A stretch of DNA of 64,000 nucleotides, taken from contig SHBX01000004.1 of NCBI GenBank assembly GCA_004211785.1, forward strand, positions 62,001 through 126,000. Reading direction: 5' to 3'. This document shows, in pieces, positions 1 to 9,116 of the stretch. The position numbers were made by a program, and so were the translations under genes. Source of the DNA: Winogradskyella sp. Its GTDB lineage: Bacteria; Bacteroidota; Bacteroidia; Flavobacteriales; Flavobacteriaceae. Below the pieces are notes generated by a model, which searched no databases, was not told where the DNA came from, and saw only the letters and a list, made by a program, of their open reading frames with translations. Each line of letters opens with the position of its first letter. The first letter of the stretch is position 1.

Positions 1-522
1 TGGACTTGGGAGCTCTTTAAAAAAGACCCTAATCGTATTCATAAACTTGTAATCTTAAACACTATCATATATGAGGACGGTTTTAATCCACCAATTCGTT
101 TTGAACCTGGTTTTTTAGCTAAAACTACAATGTGGAGTTACCGTAATGGCATTACTACGAATATGATGTTAAAGGGTTTATTTAAATCTGGAATGACAGA
201 AAACACCTTAAACAAAATAGATGTCGAGGGTTATAAAAAGCCTATGAGAGAAGGCAAAACAAAAGCTATGTATTACTTCTTTTCGCAAACATGTAATGAG
301 CTTCCAGACTACAGATTGGTATTATCAAAAATCAATATTCCTGTTGTAGTTATTTGGGGTAAAAATGATTCATTTTTAAAATGGAATCCTCAAAAAGAGA
401 ATGTTATTAAGGACTTAAAAATTAAAAAAGAGAATGTTCATTTATTAGATGCTAAACATTTTATTCAAGAAGAAAAACCTGAAATTATTACTAAAATCAT
501 ATTATCTTTTTTGAAGAATTAA
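1..522 (+). CDS. Alpha/beta hydrolase, 3' part only
   Basis: The reading frame is open from base 1 with no start, so the gene begins upstream and only its last 173 codons are seen. The stretch LVILNT near the left edge is the usual strand following the nucleophile elbow in haloalkane-dehalogenase-like alpha/beta hydrolases. Residues VVVIWGKNDSFL carry the late catalytic-acid region (GKND) and HFIQEEKPE near the end supplies the probable catalytic His. The nucleophile itself lies outside the window, so the substrate cannot be judged. The family call is firm, the exact function open. Confidence 0.8.
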   Translation, partial: WTWELFKKDPNRIHKLVILNTIIYEDGFNPPIRFEPGFLAKTTMWSYRNGITTNMMLKGLFKSGMTENTLNKIDVEGYKKPMREGKTKAMYYFFSQTCNELPDYRLVLSKINIPVVVIWGKNDSFLKWNPQKENVIKDLKIKKENVHLLDAKHFIQEEKPEIITKIILSFLKN

Positions 523-563
523 ACTTTTTAGAAGCGTATTAGTCTTAAGTAAAACCTCTCTTT

Positions 564-1871
564 ATGAAATCTTACAAATGCTTACTACTGATCTTCTTTT
601 TCTCTGTATTATCATGCAATAGTGATAATTCTCCAACTTTAGTAAACATTCCTGAAAATACCGATACTAACATACTATTAATCATTGCTGATGATATGGG
701 CTTGGACGCAACGCCTAACTACAATATAGGAAGTGTAAAACCAAATATGCCTAATCTAGAATCTCTAATGAATACTGGTATTAGATTTAATAACTTTTGG
801 TCCAATCCTACTTGTACACCAACAAGAGGCAGTATTATTACTGGCAAATACGGATTTAGAACTGGTGTAACTGAGGTTGGAGATGTTATGCCGCTCTCTG
901 AAATTTCTTTACAATCACATTTAGATAATACAAGTACTGGTTATAGCCATGCTGTGATTGGAAAATGGCATTTGGCGAATAATGATGCCAGCCACCCAAC
1001 AAATCTTGGTGTAGGATATTATGCTGGTTTATTAAGTGGTGGTGTACAATCCTATACCAGCTGGAATTTTACAGAAAATGGTCAGACTAACAATTCAACC
1101 GAGTACACCACAACAAAATTTACAGATTTAGCTATAGATTGGGTTGACCAACAAACCCAACCTTGGTTTTTATGGCTAGCTTATAATGCACCTCATACCC
1201 CATTTCATTTACCACCAAGTAATTTACACAGTCAAGGAAATTTACCTACTGATCAAGCAAGTATTGATGCCAATCCATTGCCTTACTACATGGCTATGCT
1301 TGAAGCTATGGATACAGAGATAGGGCGTCTGCTTAGTTCTATGAGTAATGCCGAAAGAGAAAATACTGTTATAATTTTTATTGGCGATAATGGTACGCCT
1401 GGTCAAACAGTACAAGATTATTTAAGCTCAAGAGCAAAGGGTTCTATTTTTAATGGCGGTGTTAATGTGCCAATGGTAATCTCTGGAAAAAATGTTACGC
1501 GAATAAATGCTGTTGAGGAGGCTTTAATAAACTCAACTGACTTATTTGCAACTATCTCAGAATTAGCTGGAAACTCTACTGCTGAAATAAATGACAGCAA
1601 AAGTTTTAAAGACCTGTTAACTACAACAAATGTAGATACTAGAGACTACATCTATGCCGAAAGAGGACCAACTGGAGCACAAGATTATACGATTAGAAAT
1701 TCTACACACAAGTATATGTACTTTAATAATGGTAATGAACGTTTGTTTAACCTTAGTCAAGATGCATTTGAGAACACAAACCTATTAAATGCAAGCCAAT
1801 TACCACTTAGTCAAAATGATAGTAATGCTCTAAACGAATTAATTAATAGGTTAAATGAAATAAGAAATTAA
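564..1871 (+). CDS. Sulfatase family lipoprotein
   Basis: 435 residues, starting with a lipoprotein signal whose lipobox ends LSC (Cys18), so it is predicted to be anchored in an envelope membrane. The metal-binding ADDMG motif is at about residues 42-46. The sulfatase signature CTPTR is at 84-88; by family knowledge Cys84 is converted to formylglycine. GKWHL and GDNGTPG, further active-site motifs, follow. It would hydrolyse sulfate esters, for example from marine polysaccharides, but no carbohydrate-binding, SusCD or maturase gene lies beside it, so the substrate is unknown. It ends 4 bases before the convergent MFS gene. Confidence 0.9.
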   Translation: MKSYKCLLLIFFFSVLSCNSDNSPTLVNIPENTDTNILLIIADDMGLDATPNYNIGSVKPNMPNLESLMNTGIRFNNFWSNPTCTPTRGSIITGKYGFRTGVTEVGDVMPLSEISLQSHLDNTSTGYSHAVIGKWHLANNDASHPTNLGVGYYAGLLSGGVQSYTSWNFTENGQTNNSTEYTTTKFTDLAIDWVDQQTQPWFLWLAYNAPHTPFHLPPSNLHSQGNLPTDQASIDANPLPYYMAMLEAMDTEIGRLLSSMSNAERENTVIIFIGDNGTPGQTVQDYLSSRAKGSIFNGGVNVPMVISGKNVTRINAVEEALINSTDLFATISELAGNSTAEINDSKSFKDLLTTTNVDTRDYIYAERGPTGAQDYTIRNSTHKYMYFNNGNERLFNLSQDAFENTNLLNASQLPLSQNDSNALNELINRLNEIRN

Positions 1872-1875
1872 ACTC

Positions 1876-3144
1876 CTATTCTTCTTTTTCATGTGCTTCT
1901 ATATCTTTTGTTAGATCCAGTTTTCGAAGTGGTTTATTTCTAAAATTCATAACTGTTACTACGACCAGAGTTACAGAGCCTCCAAGAATAACAGCTAATG
2001 GTGCTCCAAAAATTCTTGCAGCAATTCCGCTTTCCAAAGCACCCAATTCGTTAGAAGAACCTACAAACATAGAGTTTACGGCACCTACGCGTCCTCTCAT
2101 TTCGTCTGGAGTTTTAAGTTGTAAAATTGTTTGACGCACAACCATTGAAATACCATCAAACACTCCGGAGAAAAACAAAGCTAAAACACTAAGCCACATC
2201 AGTTTTGAAGCACCAAAAATTATCATACAAATACCAAACCCGAAAACAGAAACCAGTAGTTTTCTTCCTGTGTTTTTTGTAATAGGAATATAAGTTGTTG
2301 CCAACATCGTGATAATGCTTCCTGATGATAGCGCAGCATTTAATATGCCAAACCCTTTAGGGCCAGCATCTAAAATATCTTTTGCGAATACAGCAAAAAT
2401 AGCGACTGCACCTCCAAATAAGACAGCAATCATATCTAGAGTTAATGCACCTAAAATGACTTTGTCATTAAATACAAATCTGATTCCCGCTTTTAAGCTT
2501 TCCTTAACCGATTCTTTAATGCCTTTATTTAAAATGGGTTTCTTGTTTATTTGAAAAACCAATAACAGCGCAACCATAACTAACAAAAATATAATCCCAA
2601 GCGTATGATTAACGCCTATCCAAGCAATAAGGAAACCGCCACATAAAGCCCCAAAGACATTAGCGCCTTTCCATGTGCTGCTACTCCACGTGGCTGCATT
2701 AGGGTAAACTTTTTTGGGAACAAGAAGTGCTATCAGCGAAAAAATTGTAGGGCCAAAAAATGCTCTCAAGACACCTCCAAAAAACACTAATCCGTATATA
2801 GAATATAAAATACTATTTGTCTCCCAGGAAGATTCAATCGTTTGTGTCGTTAACCAAAACAATCCAAAACTTATTAAAGAAAAGAGTGCGATGCAAAGCA
2901 TAAATAAGTTTCGCTTTTCTTTTCTATCCACAATATGACCTGCAAATGGCGCTAGAAAAAAAGCAGGAAGAAATTCGCATAAACCAATAATACCTAAGCT
3001 TAACTCATCATTGGTCATCGCATAGACTTGCCATTCAATAACCACAAATTGCATTGACCAAGCCAATACTAATGCAAAACGTAATAACAAAAATGTATTG
3101 AATTCTCTAAATCTTAGTGCTGCGTATGGATCGTTTTTTGCCAA
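1876..3144 (-). CDS. MFS transporter (EntS-like)
   Basis: 422 residues, strongly hydrophobic, with the predicted 12 membrane helices of the major facilitator superfamily. The loop after helix 2 carries the MFS motif A variant GHIVDRKEKRN. The overall pattern, including the FREFNTFLLLRF start and the RMRGRVGAVN-like stretch DEMRGRVGAVNSMF late in the protein, resembles the enterobactin-exporter-like MFS_3 group. It probably exports a small molecule across the inner membrane; the substrate cannot be read from sequence. It lies 3 bases downstream of recJ on the same strand and may share its transcript. Confidence 0.88.
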   Translation of the reverse strand: MAKNDPYAALRFREFNTFLLLRFALVLAWSMQFVVIEWQVYAMTNDELSLGIIGLCEFLPAFFLAPFAGHIVDRKEKRNLFMLCIALFSLISFGLFWLTTQTIESSWETNSILYSIYGLVFFGGVLRAFFGPTIFSLIALLVPKKVYPNAATWSSSTWKGANVFGALCGGFLIAWIGVNHTLGIIFLLVMVALLLVFQINKKPILNKGIKESVKESLKAGIRFVFNDKVILGALTLDMIAVLFGGAVAIFAVFAKDILDAGPKGFGILNAALSSGSIITMLATTYIPITKNTGRKLLVSVFGFGICMIIFGASKLMWLSVLALFFSGVFDGISMVVRQTILQLKTPDEMRGRVGAVNSMFVGSSNELGALESGIAARIFGAPLAVILGGSVTLVVVTVMNFRNKPLRKLDLTKDIEAHEKEE

Positions 3145-3147
3145 AGG

Positions 3148-4839
3148 TTATGCTTTAATATCTTTTAACTTTAGTTGTAAACTAATATTACCGTTCCAAT
3201 GGTTTTCATCAATTGTGTAAACCGCGCTAAATGGTTTTTTATTCTGAATTAAATCGATTTTATCTCCTAATCCAAAACCTATAGCAACAATTTTATCATT
3301 ATGAGATTGAGTTGCGGTTAGTCTCAAATGCGTTTTATCTTCACCAACACATTTACCCCAACCTGTATCTCTTAAGTTTTGTGACATAAACGTTGGCGAC
3401 ATATTACCTGGACCAAAAGGTGCAAACTGTTTTAGAATTCGCATTAAACGGTCATCAATTTCATTGAGACTAATTTCTAAATCAATTTTTAGTTCTGGAG
3501 TCAATAATTTTGGATCGATAGTTGCTTCAACAACGTCTTCAAATTTAGATTTGAAAGCTTCGTAATTTTTAGGAAGCAACGTTAAACCCGCAGCGTATTT
3601 ATGGCCTCCAAATTGCTCGATATATTCTGAGCAAGCTTCTAATGCATTATAGACATCAAAGCCTTTTACTGAGCGTGCAGATGCTGCTAATTTATCGCCG
3701 CTTTTAGTAAAAACCAATGTTGGCCTGTGGTAGGTTTCTGTGAGTCTAGATGCTACAATACCAATGACGCCTTTATGCCAATTCTCGTCGTAAACTACAG
3801 TTGTAAATCTCTCTTGTTCGTTTTTTTCTTCAATTTGTACTAAAGCTTCTTCGGTAATGCGTTTATCGGTTTCTCTTCTATCGGTATTGTATTGGTCAAT
3901 ATCAACAGCATATTCTGCTGCAAGATTAAAATCGGTTTCTGTTAGTAAAGTCACTGCGTGGTTTCCGTGTTTCATTCTACCTGCAGCATTAATGCGCGGC
4001 GCTATAATAAAAACCACATCGGTTATGGTGAGTTCATCCTTTTTAACCTCAGCAATAATAGCTTTCATTCCTGGTCTTGGATTACTATTGATAACTTGTA
4101 AGCCAAAATAAGCTAATGCTCTATTTTCGCCTACAATAGGCACAATATCTGCGCCAATTGCTGTGGCGACTAAGTCTAGATATTCAACCAAATCTTCTGG
4201 CGTTTGACCTTCTTTTTTGGCTAAAGCACAAATCAGTTTAAAACCAACACCACAACCACAAAGTTCTTTAAACGGATAGTTGCAGTCGTTTCGTTTTGGG
4301 TCTAAAACTGCTGCTGCTTCGGGAAGTCTTTCAGATGGTCTATGGTGATCGCAAATGATAAAATCGATATCTTTTTCTTTGGCATAGGCGACTTTTTCAA
4401 TGGCTTTGACACCACAATCTAAAGCAATTATTAAGCTAAAACCATTATCCTCAGCAAAGTCAATACCTTCGTAAGAGACACCGTAACCTTCATCATAACG
4501 GTCAGGAATATATGTCGCGACATTTTCGGTTTTCGTTTTTAAATAAGAAGACATTAAAGCAACAGATGTTGTCCCATCAACATCATAATCTCCGTAAACC
4601 AAAATATTTTCAGCATTGTCAATCGCGTTTTCAATTCTCTGAACAGCCTTGTCCATGTCTTTCATTAAAAAAGGGTCATGTAAATCCTCAAAACTTGGTC
4701 TAAAAAACGTCTTGGCAGCTTCGTAAGTCTCAATACCTCGCTGTAGCAATAATGTGGCTACAGTTTCATCAACTTTAAGAGTTTCCTTTAAAGTCTGTAT
4801 CTTTTCAGAGTCTGGTTTTGGTTTAATCGTCCAACGCAT
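3148..4839 (-). CDS. recJ: Single-stranded-DNA-specific exonuclease RecJ
   Basis: 563 residues, the normal length for RecJ. It degrades single-stranded DNA 5'-3' in recombination and repair. The DHH-family phosphoesterase motifs are clear: YGDYDVDG at about 82-89 and CDHHRPSE with DHH at 164-166, followed by the DHHA1 half with APRINAAGRM and GGHKYAAG (the glycine-rich motif). The C-terminal OB-like segment is present. The gene is first in a minus-strand pair with the MFS transporter and 13 bases from the OsmC gene, so it could be read through from that gene. Confidence 0.97.
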   Translation of the reverse strand: MRWTIKPKPDSEKIQTLKETLKVDETVATLLLQRGIETYEAAKTFFRPSFEDLHDPFLMKDMDKAVQRIENAIDNAENILVYGDYDVDGTTSVALMSSYLKTKTENVATYIPDRYDEGYGVSYEGIDFAEDNGFSLIIALDCGVKAIEKVAYAKEKDIDFIICDHHRPSERLPEAAAVLDPKRNDCNYPFKELCGCGVGFKLICALAKKEGQTPEDLVEYLDLVATAIGADIVPIVGENRALAYFGLQVINSNPRPGMKAIIAEVKKDELTITDVVFIIAPRINAAGRMKHGNHAVTLLTETDFNLAAEYAVDIDQYNTDRRETDKRITEEALVQIEEKNEQERFTTVVYDENWHKGVIGIVASRLTETYHRPTLVFTKSGDKLAASARSVKGFDVYNALEACSEYIEQFGGHKYAAGLTLLPKNYEAFKSKFEDVVEATIDPKLLTPELKIDLEISLNEIDDRLMRILKQFAPFGPGNMSPTFMSQNLRDTGWGKCVGEDKTHLRLTATQSHNDKIVAIGFGLGDKIDLIQNKKPFSAVYTIDENHWNGNISLQLKLKDIKA

Positions 4840-4852
4840 ATGCTAAAGAAAT

Positions 4853-5284
4853 TTATCTTTTGGTAGCGATATGAAAATGATTGTTGCTTTCAATCTTAGC
4901 AAATTGTCTGAACATTTCCATAACGCCACAATATTTATCAATAGATAATTTCACTGCTTTTTCGCATTTTTTCTTATCAATATCAGACCCATAAAAATGA
5001 TAATCTACAACAACAGAACGGTAATATCTCGGGTGCTCGTCGGTTAACTCTCCTGAAACTTCAATCTTAAAATCATCGATTTCAGATTTCATCTTATCCA
5101 AAATTGAAATCACGTCTAATGCTGAGCATCCTGCCAATGAAGACAACATCATGGCTTTGGGACTTAATCCAAAACGCTCATCCTGACCATCTATATTAGT
5201 ATCCATAACTACGTTTTTTCCACTTGGGTTATCAGATTCAAAAGTTAATCCGCCTTTCCAATGTGTTGTGATTTTATCAGCCAT
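4853..5284 (-). CDS. OsmC family peroxiredoxin-like protein
   Basis: 143 residues with the OsmC/Ohr fold signature: MMLSSLAGCSALDVISIL around residues 45-62 (redox Cys53) and a second Cys in DKYCGVM near 114-118. Family members reduce organic hydroperoxides with two cysteines. The presence of both cysteines suggests an active enzyme rather than a structural homologue. It is divergent from the AhpD-like gene next door, and the two may both belong to an oxidative-stress response, though that is inferred from position only. Confidence 0.9.
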   Translation of the reverse strand: MADKITTHWKGGLTFESDNPSGKNVVMDTNIDGQDERFGLSPKAMMLSSLAGCSALDVISILDKMKSEIDDFKIEVSGELTDEHPRYYRSVVVDYHFYGSDIDKKKCEKAVKLSIDKYCGVMEMFRQFAKIESNNHFHIATKR

Positions 5285-5352
5285 TTTCTTTTAGTTTAAA
5301 TATTAGAAATCCTATCTTGTCCTTTCAAAAGTACGACTTAAAACATACAAAT

Positions 5353-5955
5353 ATGGCATTAGTAACTCCGTTATCTGCAGAGCACGATTTAGAAACTAAA
5401 GAACTGGCAGAATTCTTTAATGAAACTCTTGGATTTTGTCCAAATTCGGTCTTAACCATGCAACGCAGACCAGCAATAAGTAAAGCATTTATAAACCTTA
5501 ATAAAGCTGTTATGGCCAATGAAGGCCGCGTAACATCAGCGCTTAAACGTATGATTGCTTGGGTAAGCAGTAACAGTACTGGTTGCCGCTATTGTCAAGC
5601 GCACGCTATTAGAGCCGCTGAACGTTATGGTGCTGAACAAGAGCAATTAGATAACATTTGGGAATACAGAACACATCCTGCTTTTTCAGAAGCTGAACGT
5701 GCGGCACTTGACTTTTCTTTACAAGCCTCAATGGTACCTAATGCTGTAGATGCAGACATTAAAGAGCGTTTATACAAGCATTGGGACGAAGGTGAAATAG
5801 TAGAAATGCTTGGTGTTATTTCTCTTTTCGGCTACCTTAACCGCTGGAACGATTCGATGGGAACAAATATAGAAGAAGGTGCGGTTGAAAGCGGAAACCA
5901 ATATTTAGGAAAGCATGGTTTTGAGGTTGGGAAGCATGATGGAAGCAAATACTAG
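5353..5955 (+). CDS. Carboxymuconolactone decarboxylase / AhpD-like protein
   Basis: 200 residues when started at the ATG at 5353; an in-frame TTG at 5317 would add 12 residues, but the ATG with A-rich upstream bases is more likely. The AhpD-type redox motif GCRYCQAHA (Cys78, Cys81, His84) is intact. The protein resembles peroxidase-related CMD-family enzymes that act as alkylhydroperoxidases. It is divergently arranged with the OsmC gene, also a peroxide-reducing family. A hairpin terminator follows at once. Confidence 0.88.
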   Translation: MALVTPLSAEHDLETKELAEFFNETLGFCPNSVLTMQRRPAISKAFINLNKAVMANEGRVTSALKRMIAWVSSNSTGCRYCQAHAIRAAERYGAEQEQLDNIWEYRTHPAFSEAERAALDFSLQASMVPNAVDADIKERLYKHWDEGEIVEMLGVISLFGYLNRWNDSMGTNIEEGAVESGNQYLGKHGFEVGKHDGSKY

Positions 5956-5988
5956 ACGATAGAACGCTTCGCTTATAGACACAAGATT

Positions 5989-6016
5989 AACCTTACCAGA
6001 AATGGTGAGGTTTTTG
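5989..6016 (+). terminator. Rho-independent terminator after AhpD-like gene
   Basis: CCTTACCA at 5991-5998 pairs with TGGTGAGG at 6003-6010 (one T-G wobble) around a GAAA loop and is followed by TTTTTG. It lies 35 bases after the stop. Confidence 0.8.
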
Positions 6017-6022
6017 TTTATT

Positions 6023-6571
6023 CTAAAATAAATCAAATCTTATTTTATTAGACTTTATTTTTTCTCCCTCGAATAGAATTATTTTAGTGGTTATAATAGC
6101 CCAAATTGAATCTTTTTTTATTGAGTTCTTTGAGACTATATCAAAATGGAGTTTCATTTTTTGTGTTGAGTCAGAAACCTGAATAAGATCTTCTTTTAAC
6201 TCTAGGTTTTGAATTATCACCTCTTCTGCAATTAAGCTTTGTTTTATCGTGTCAGTGTAATCTTTTAATTGAAGCTCTATAGATTCTGAAAATTCTGGTT
6301 TTGATTTTTGAAGACTTAATAAATCATACATTTCTTGAAGTTTTAATTGACTTAGTTCCTCATATTGGAAGGATTCTGTGGCGAAATTAAATTCTTCAAT
6401 ATCCAACATTAAATCATCTGTATCCTTGTCTTTTTCAGATTCAATACTAACTTTTTCAATTTCTAAATCTGCTTCTTCAAAATGACTCGCCTCTTTAGCA
6501 TTAGGGCTGTCATTTCTATTATTGCAAGAAAAGAGAATAAGAACTATAAAAATGTAGATTCTATTTTTCAT
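6023..6571 (-). CDS. Hypothetical lipoprotein
   Basis: 182 residues that I do not recognise. A short signal peptide ends LFSC at about residues 13-16, so a lipoprotein is predicted. The rest is acidic in the first half and rich in Lys/Glu/Ser, with predicted helices and a beta-rich C-terminus. Its start overlaps the stop of the upstream membrane-protein gene by 4 bases (ATGA arrangement), so the two are surely co-transcribed and probably work together. Function unknown. Confidence 0.7.
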   Translation of the reverse strand: MKNRIYIFIVLILFSCNNRNDSPNAKEASHFEEADLEIEKVSIESEKDKDTDDLMLDIEEFNFATESFQYEELSQLKLQEMYDLLSLQKSKPEFSESIELQLKDYTDTIKQSLIAEEVIIQNLELKEDLIQVSDSTQKMKLHFDIVSKNSIKKDSIWAIITTKIILFEGEKIKSNKIRFDLF

Positions 6572-7461
6572 TTTACAATAAATTTTAAGTTTGTAATCTT
6601 CCCATTCTTTATTTCTTTTTCAAGAATTTCGGTACGTTTCAGGCTATTAGTCGGAATAGTTAGCATTCTTATAAATTCTTCTTTTGAATAGATTTCAATA
6701 TTAATCTTGTTGTTAAAAAGCCTATAAATTTTAGCTTCATCGTCAATAATTGTTTTTAATTTATTCTTATGGGTTTTCCAATCTTTTACATTTCCATTAG
6801 CATAATAATGTAACATCAATGCATAGTCATCTGGTTTGACTTTTACAATTTGATTCTGACTAGAATTAATACTCCTAACGATTGTATCAGTTTTATGATA
6901 TGGTGATTGAATTACAAATTTTATAACATCATTTTTTGTTTTAAAAGAGAAACAACCTAGACTATCTGTTTTAAAATAGATTGGTGACTCATTGTCCTGA
7001 AGCACTTTTATGTCTAGTGGTATTGATGTAATATTTTCGTTTTTTAAAGCATCTATAAAACAAAATTCGAATGTGTTTTTTTGACTTAAGAAATACCCAA
7101 CCAACGTCATCAAAGCAGCTAATAAAAATCCCCATTTTATAAACCTCAGACTTGATTTTTTAATAGCCTTAGGGTTTTGTGTATTTGCTTTAAACGTGTT
7201 CCAATTTGTTTGACCCACATAATTGCTCAACAGATTTAAAACGTCAATTCTAGGTAATTTTTCTGGTGAATTTTTGATGTATGTATAAAACCACTTCTCG
7301 CTTACTTTTCCTTTTACCTTACTAAACAAGTCTTCTTGAAAGCTTATAATTTCTTCACCTTTCCAATTTTCAATTGAATTTGTAGTGCTATTATTTTCTA
7401 AAAAAGTAGCTTCGATGGCCTTTTTCAGTGTTTCAAAATAATATTTTTCTTCACTATTCAA
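6568..7461 (-). CDS. Single-pass membrane protein with helical N-terminal domain
   Basis: 297 residues. Residues about 40-92, including SEKWFYTYIK, LPRIDVLNLLSNYVG and NWNTF, resemble a helical module seen in many Bacteroidetes membrane proteins. One membrane helix lies at about 108-126 (WGFLLAALMTLVGYFLS). Beyond it is a beta-rich region (about 130-205, perhaps a carboxypeptidase-regulatory-like domain) and a C-terminal tail, predicted periplasmic. The plan of cytoplasmic helical module, helix and outer domain suggests a sensor or anti-sigma-like role, but I cannot name the family. It is translationally coupled to the downstream lipoprotein gene. Confidence 0.65.
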   Translation of the reverse strand: MNSEEKYYFETLKKAIEATFLENNSTTNSIENWKGEEIISFQEDLFSKVKGKVSEKWFYTYIKNSPEKLPRIDVLNLLSNYVGQTNWNTFKANTQNPKAIKKSSLRFIKWGFLLAALMTLVGYFLSQKNTFEFCFIDALKNENITSIPLDIKVLQDNESPIYFKTDSLGCFSFKTKNDVIKFVIQSPYHKTDTIVRSINSSQNQIVKVKPDDYALMLHYYANGNVKDWKTHKNKLKTIIDDEAKIYRLFNNKINIEIYSKEEFIRMLTIPTNSLKRTEILEKEIKNGKITNLKFIVK

Positions 7462-7591
7462 GTTTAATAAGTAATTGTTTTTTAGACGTTTATGATTTGT
7501 AAATTAATTTACAAATGTTTTGCAAGTGTTATTCAAACGATAACAGCTCTTGTAAAATACTTTGCTTCTGTAATTCTTAAAAATATAAATT

Positions 7592-8449
7592 ATGAAAGCA
7601 AAATCATTTAAAAACAAATTAAAAGTTTTAATAATTCTATTATGCCTGTTCTCTTTAGCATGTAATAACAATTCGGATTTGTACAAAGAAAATTTTGTTG
7701 CAGAGTCTGTGGATATCACTGAAGATTTTGAGGTTGCTGTAACGGATGATATTATATATAAGTACAGTTCTAATAAGAGTAATATTCCGATAAATTTAAA
7801 AATTATTAAATCTGCTACAGCGAGATATAAGGTAAAAAACGTAAAAGATGCGACAAATAAAATCAAAATAATTGCTCAAAAACATGGCGCTTATATTTCA
7901 GACTTACGTTTTCAGAATGACCTTTATAAAAAAGAGAATCGGTTTACCATTAAAGTCCCTAAAAAATATTTTGATAAAGTAATGGATTCTGTAAACTCAA
8001 TAGCGGACTTTGTAGAATATGAAAACATTACTACCAAGGACGTTACTGAAGAGTTTATTGATTTAGAAACTAGATTAAAAACAAAACTTGAAGTAAAAGA
8101 ACGTTATGAAATCATTCTTCGTAAAAATGCCAAAACTGTTGAAGATATTCTTAAAACAGAAGATAAACTTAGAGTGATTCAAGAAGAGATTGAATCTGCT
8201 CAAGGTCGTCTTAAATATTTGACCAATAAAGTTGCTTATAGTACAATACAAATAGATTTATATGAATCCGTAGACTATATCGAAGAGCCTGAAAGTTATA
8301 AGAAAACACTATGGGATAAAATAAAAGAAGGCGCCATAAATGGCTGGTCACTTATTGAATCTCTCTTTATTTTTCTAATTAATATTTGGCCTTTATTAAT
8401 TATTGGAATAATGTCTTATTTCTTTATCAAAAAACGATTTAAAAAGTAA
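7592..8449 (+). CDS. DUF4349 domain lipoprotein
   Basis: 285 residues. The lipobox SLAC puts the lipidated Cys at residue 24. The body (about 65-230) fits the DUF4349 family: paired beta segments (ATARYKVKNV, FTIKVPKKYFDKVMDSV), then DVTEEFIDLETRL and a coiled coil around residues 160-210 (EDILKTEDKLRVIQEEIES). A single C-terminal membrane helix (IFLINIWPLLIIGIMSYFF) precedes a basic tail. The protein is thus held in the membrane at both ends. The biological role of the family is not established. A convergent terminator follows. Confidence 0.88.
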   Translation: MKAKSFKNKLKVLIILLCLFSLACNNNSDLYKENFVAESVDITEDFEVAVTDDIIYKYSSNKSNIPINLKIIKSATARYKVKNVKDATNKIKIIAQKHGAYISDLRFQNDLYKKENRFTIKVPKKYFDKVMDSVNSIADFVEYENITTKDVTEEFIDLETRLKTKLEVKERYEIILRKNAKTVEDILKTEDKLRVIQEEIESAQGRLKYLTNKVAYSTIQIDLYESVDYIEEPESYKKTLWDKIKEGAINGWSLIESLFIFLINIWPLLIIGIMSYFFIKKRFKK

Positions 8450-8460
8450 GAGTCTTAAAG

Positions 8461-8490
8461 AAAACCTCATCATTCCCGATGGGGTTTTTT
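8461..8490 (+). terminator. Rho-independent terminator after DUF4349 gene
   Basis: AACCTCATC at 8463-8471 pairs with GATGGGGTT at 8478-8486 and runs into a T6 tract. It lies in the gap before the convergent glycosylase gene. Confidence 0.85.
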
Positions 8491-9061
8491 ATTTCAAAAT
8501 AGCTTTCACCTTATCCTGTAACTCCTGCACAATCAACTCTTCAAACCAAGGGTTTTTAGCACGCCAAAATCTATTGGTTGGTGATGGGTGAGGCACAGGG
8601 AAATATTTAGGCAGATAACTTTTGTACTCACCAACAGTTTCAGTTAACGTACGTTTTGCTTTGTCTTTTAAGTAGTACTTCTGCGCATAAGCACCAATAA
8701 GAATTACCAATTCTACATTAGCCATTTTATCAAATAAGGGTTTGTGCCATTGCGGCGCACATTCTGGTCTTGGTGGTAAATCGCCTGTTTTACCTTTGCC
8801 TGGATAACAAAACCCCATTGGTATGATGGCAAAATTCTTAGTGTTGTAAAATTGGGCGTCAGTAACACCTAGCCATTGTCTTAGCTTTTTGCCACTTTGG
8901 TCGTCCCAAGGAATACCGAACTCATGAACTTTTGTTCCTGGTGCTTGTCCAATAATTACAATTTTGGAATTAATATGAGCTGTTGCCACTGGTCGTGGTC
9001 CTAATGGCAAATGTGCTTTGCAGGTAGTACATTGGCTAATATTATGAAGTAGTTCTTGCAT
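8489..9061 (-). CDS. Uracil-DNA glycosylase family protein
   Basis: 190 residues of the UDG superfamily. Motif A appears as GQAPG at about 38-42, followed by FGIPWDDQSGKKLRQWL, and motif B as HPSPTNRFW near 158-166. Such enzymes excise uracil or other deaminated bases from DNA. Two cysteines (CTTC, 11-14) sit near the N-terminus, but the full iron-sulfur ligand set of family 4 enzymes is not obvious, so the subfamily is uncertain. It lies downstream of rsmI on the same strand. Confidence 0.88.
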   Translation of the reverse strand: MQELLHNISQCTTCKAHLPLGPRPVATAHINSKIVIIGQAPGTKVHEFGIPWDDQSGKKLRQWLGVTDAQFYNTKNFAIIPMGFCYPGKGKTGDLPPRPECAPQWHKPLFDKMANVELVILIGAYAQKYYLKDKAKRTLTETVGEYKSYLPKYFPVPHPSPTNRFWRAKNPWFEELIVQELQDKVKAILK

Positions 9062-9081
9062 ATTAAATGTGTTCTCGATAC

Positions 9082-9099
9082 ATCAAGCAAAAGCTTGAT
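9082..9099. repeat. Perfect intergenic hairpin
   Basis: ATCAAGC and GCTTGAT flank an AAAA loop between rsmI and the glycosylase gene. No T tract follows on either strand, so it may be an mRNA processing or stability hairpin rather than a terminator. Confidence 0.45.
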
Positions 9100-9116
9100 A
9101 CTTAAACTGACGTAAA

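Noticed and set aside
7504-7866. 120-residue minus-strand frame at the start of the DUF4349 gene
   Set aside because: It is antisense to a well-supported DUF4349 gene and has no family match or start context.
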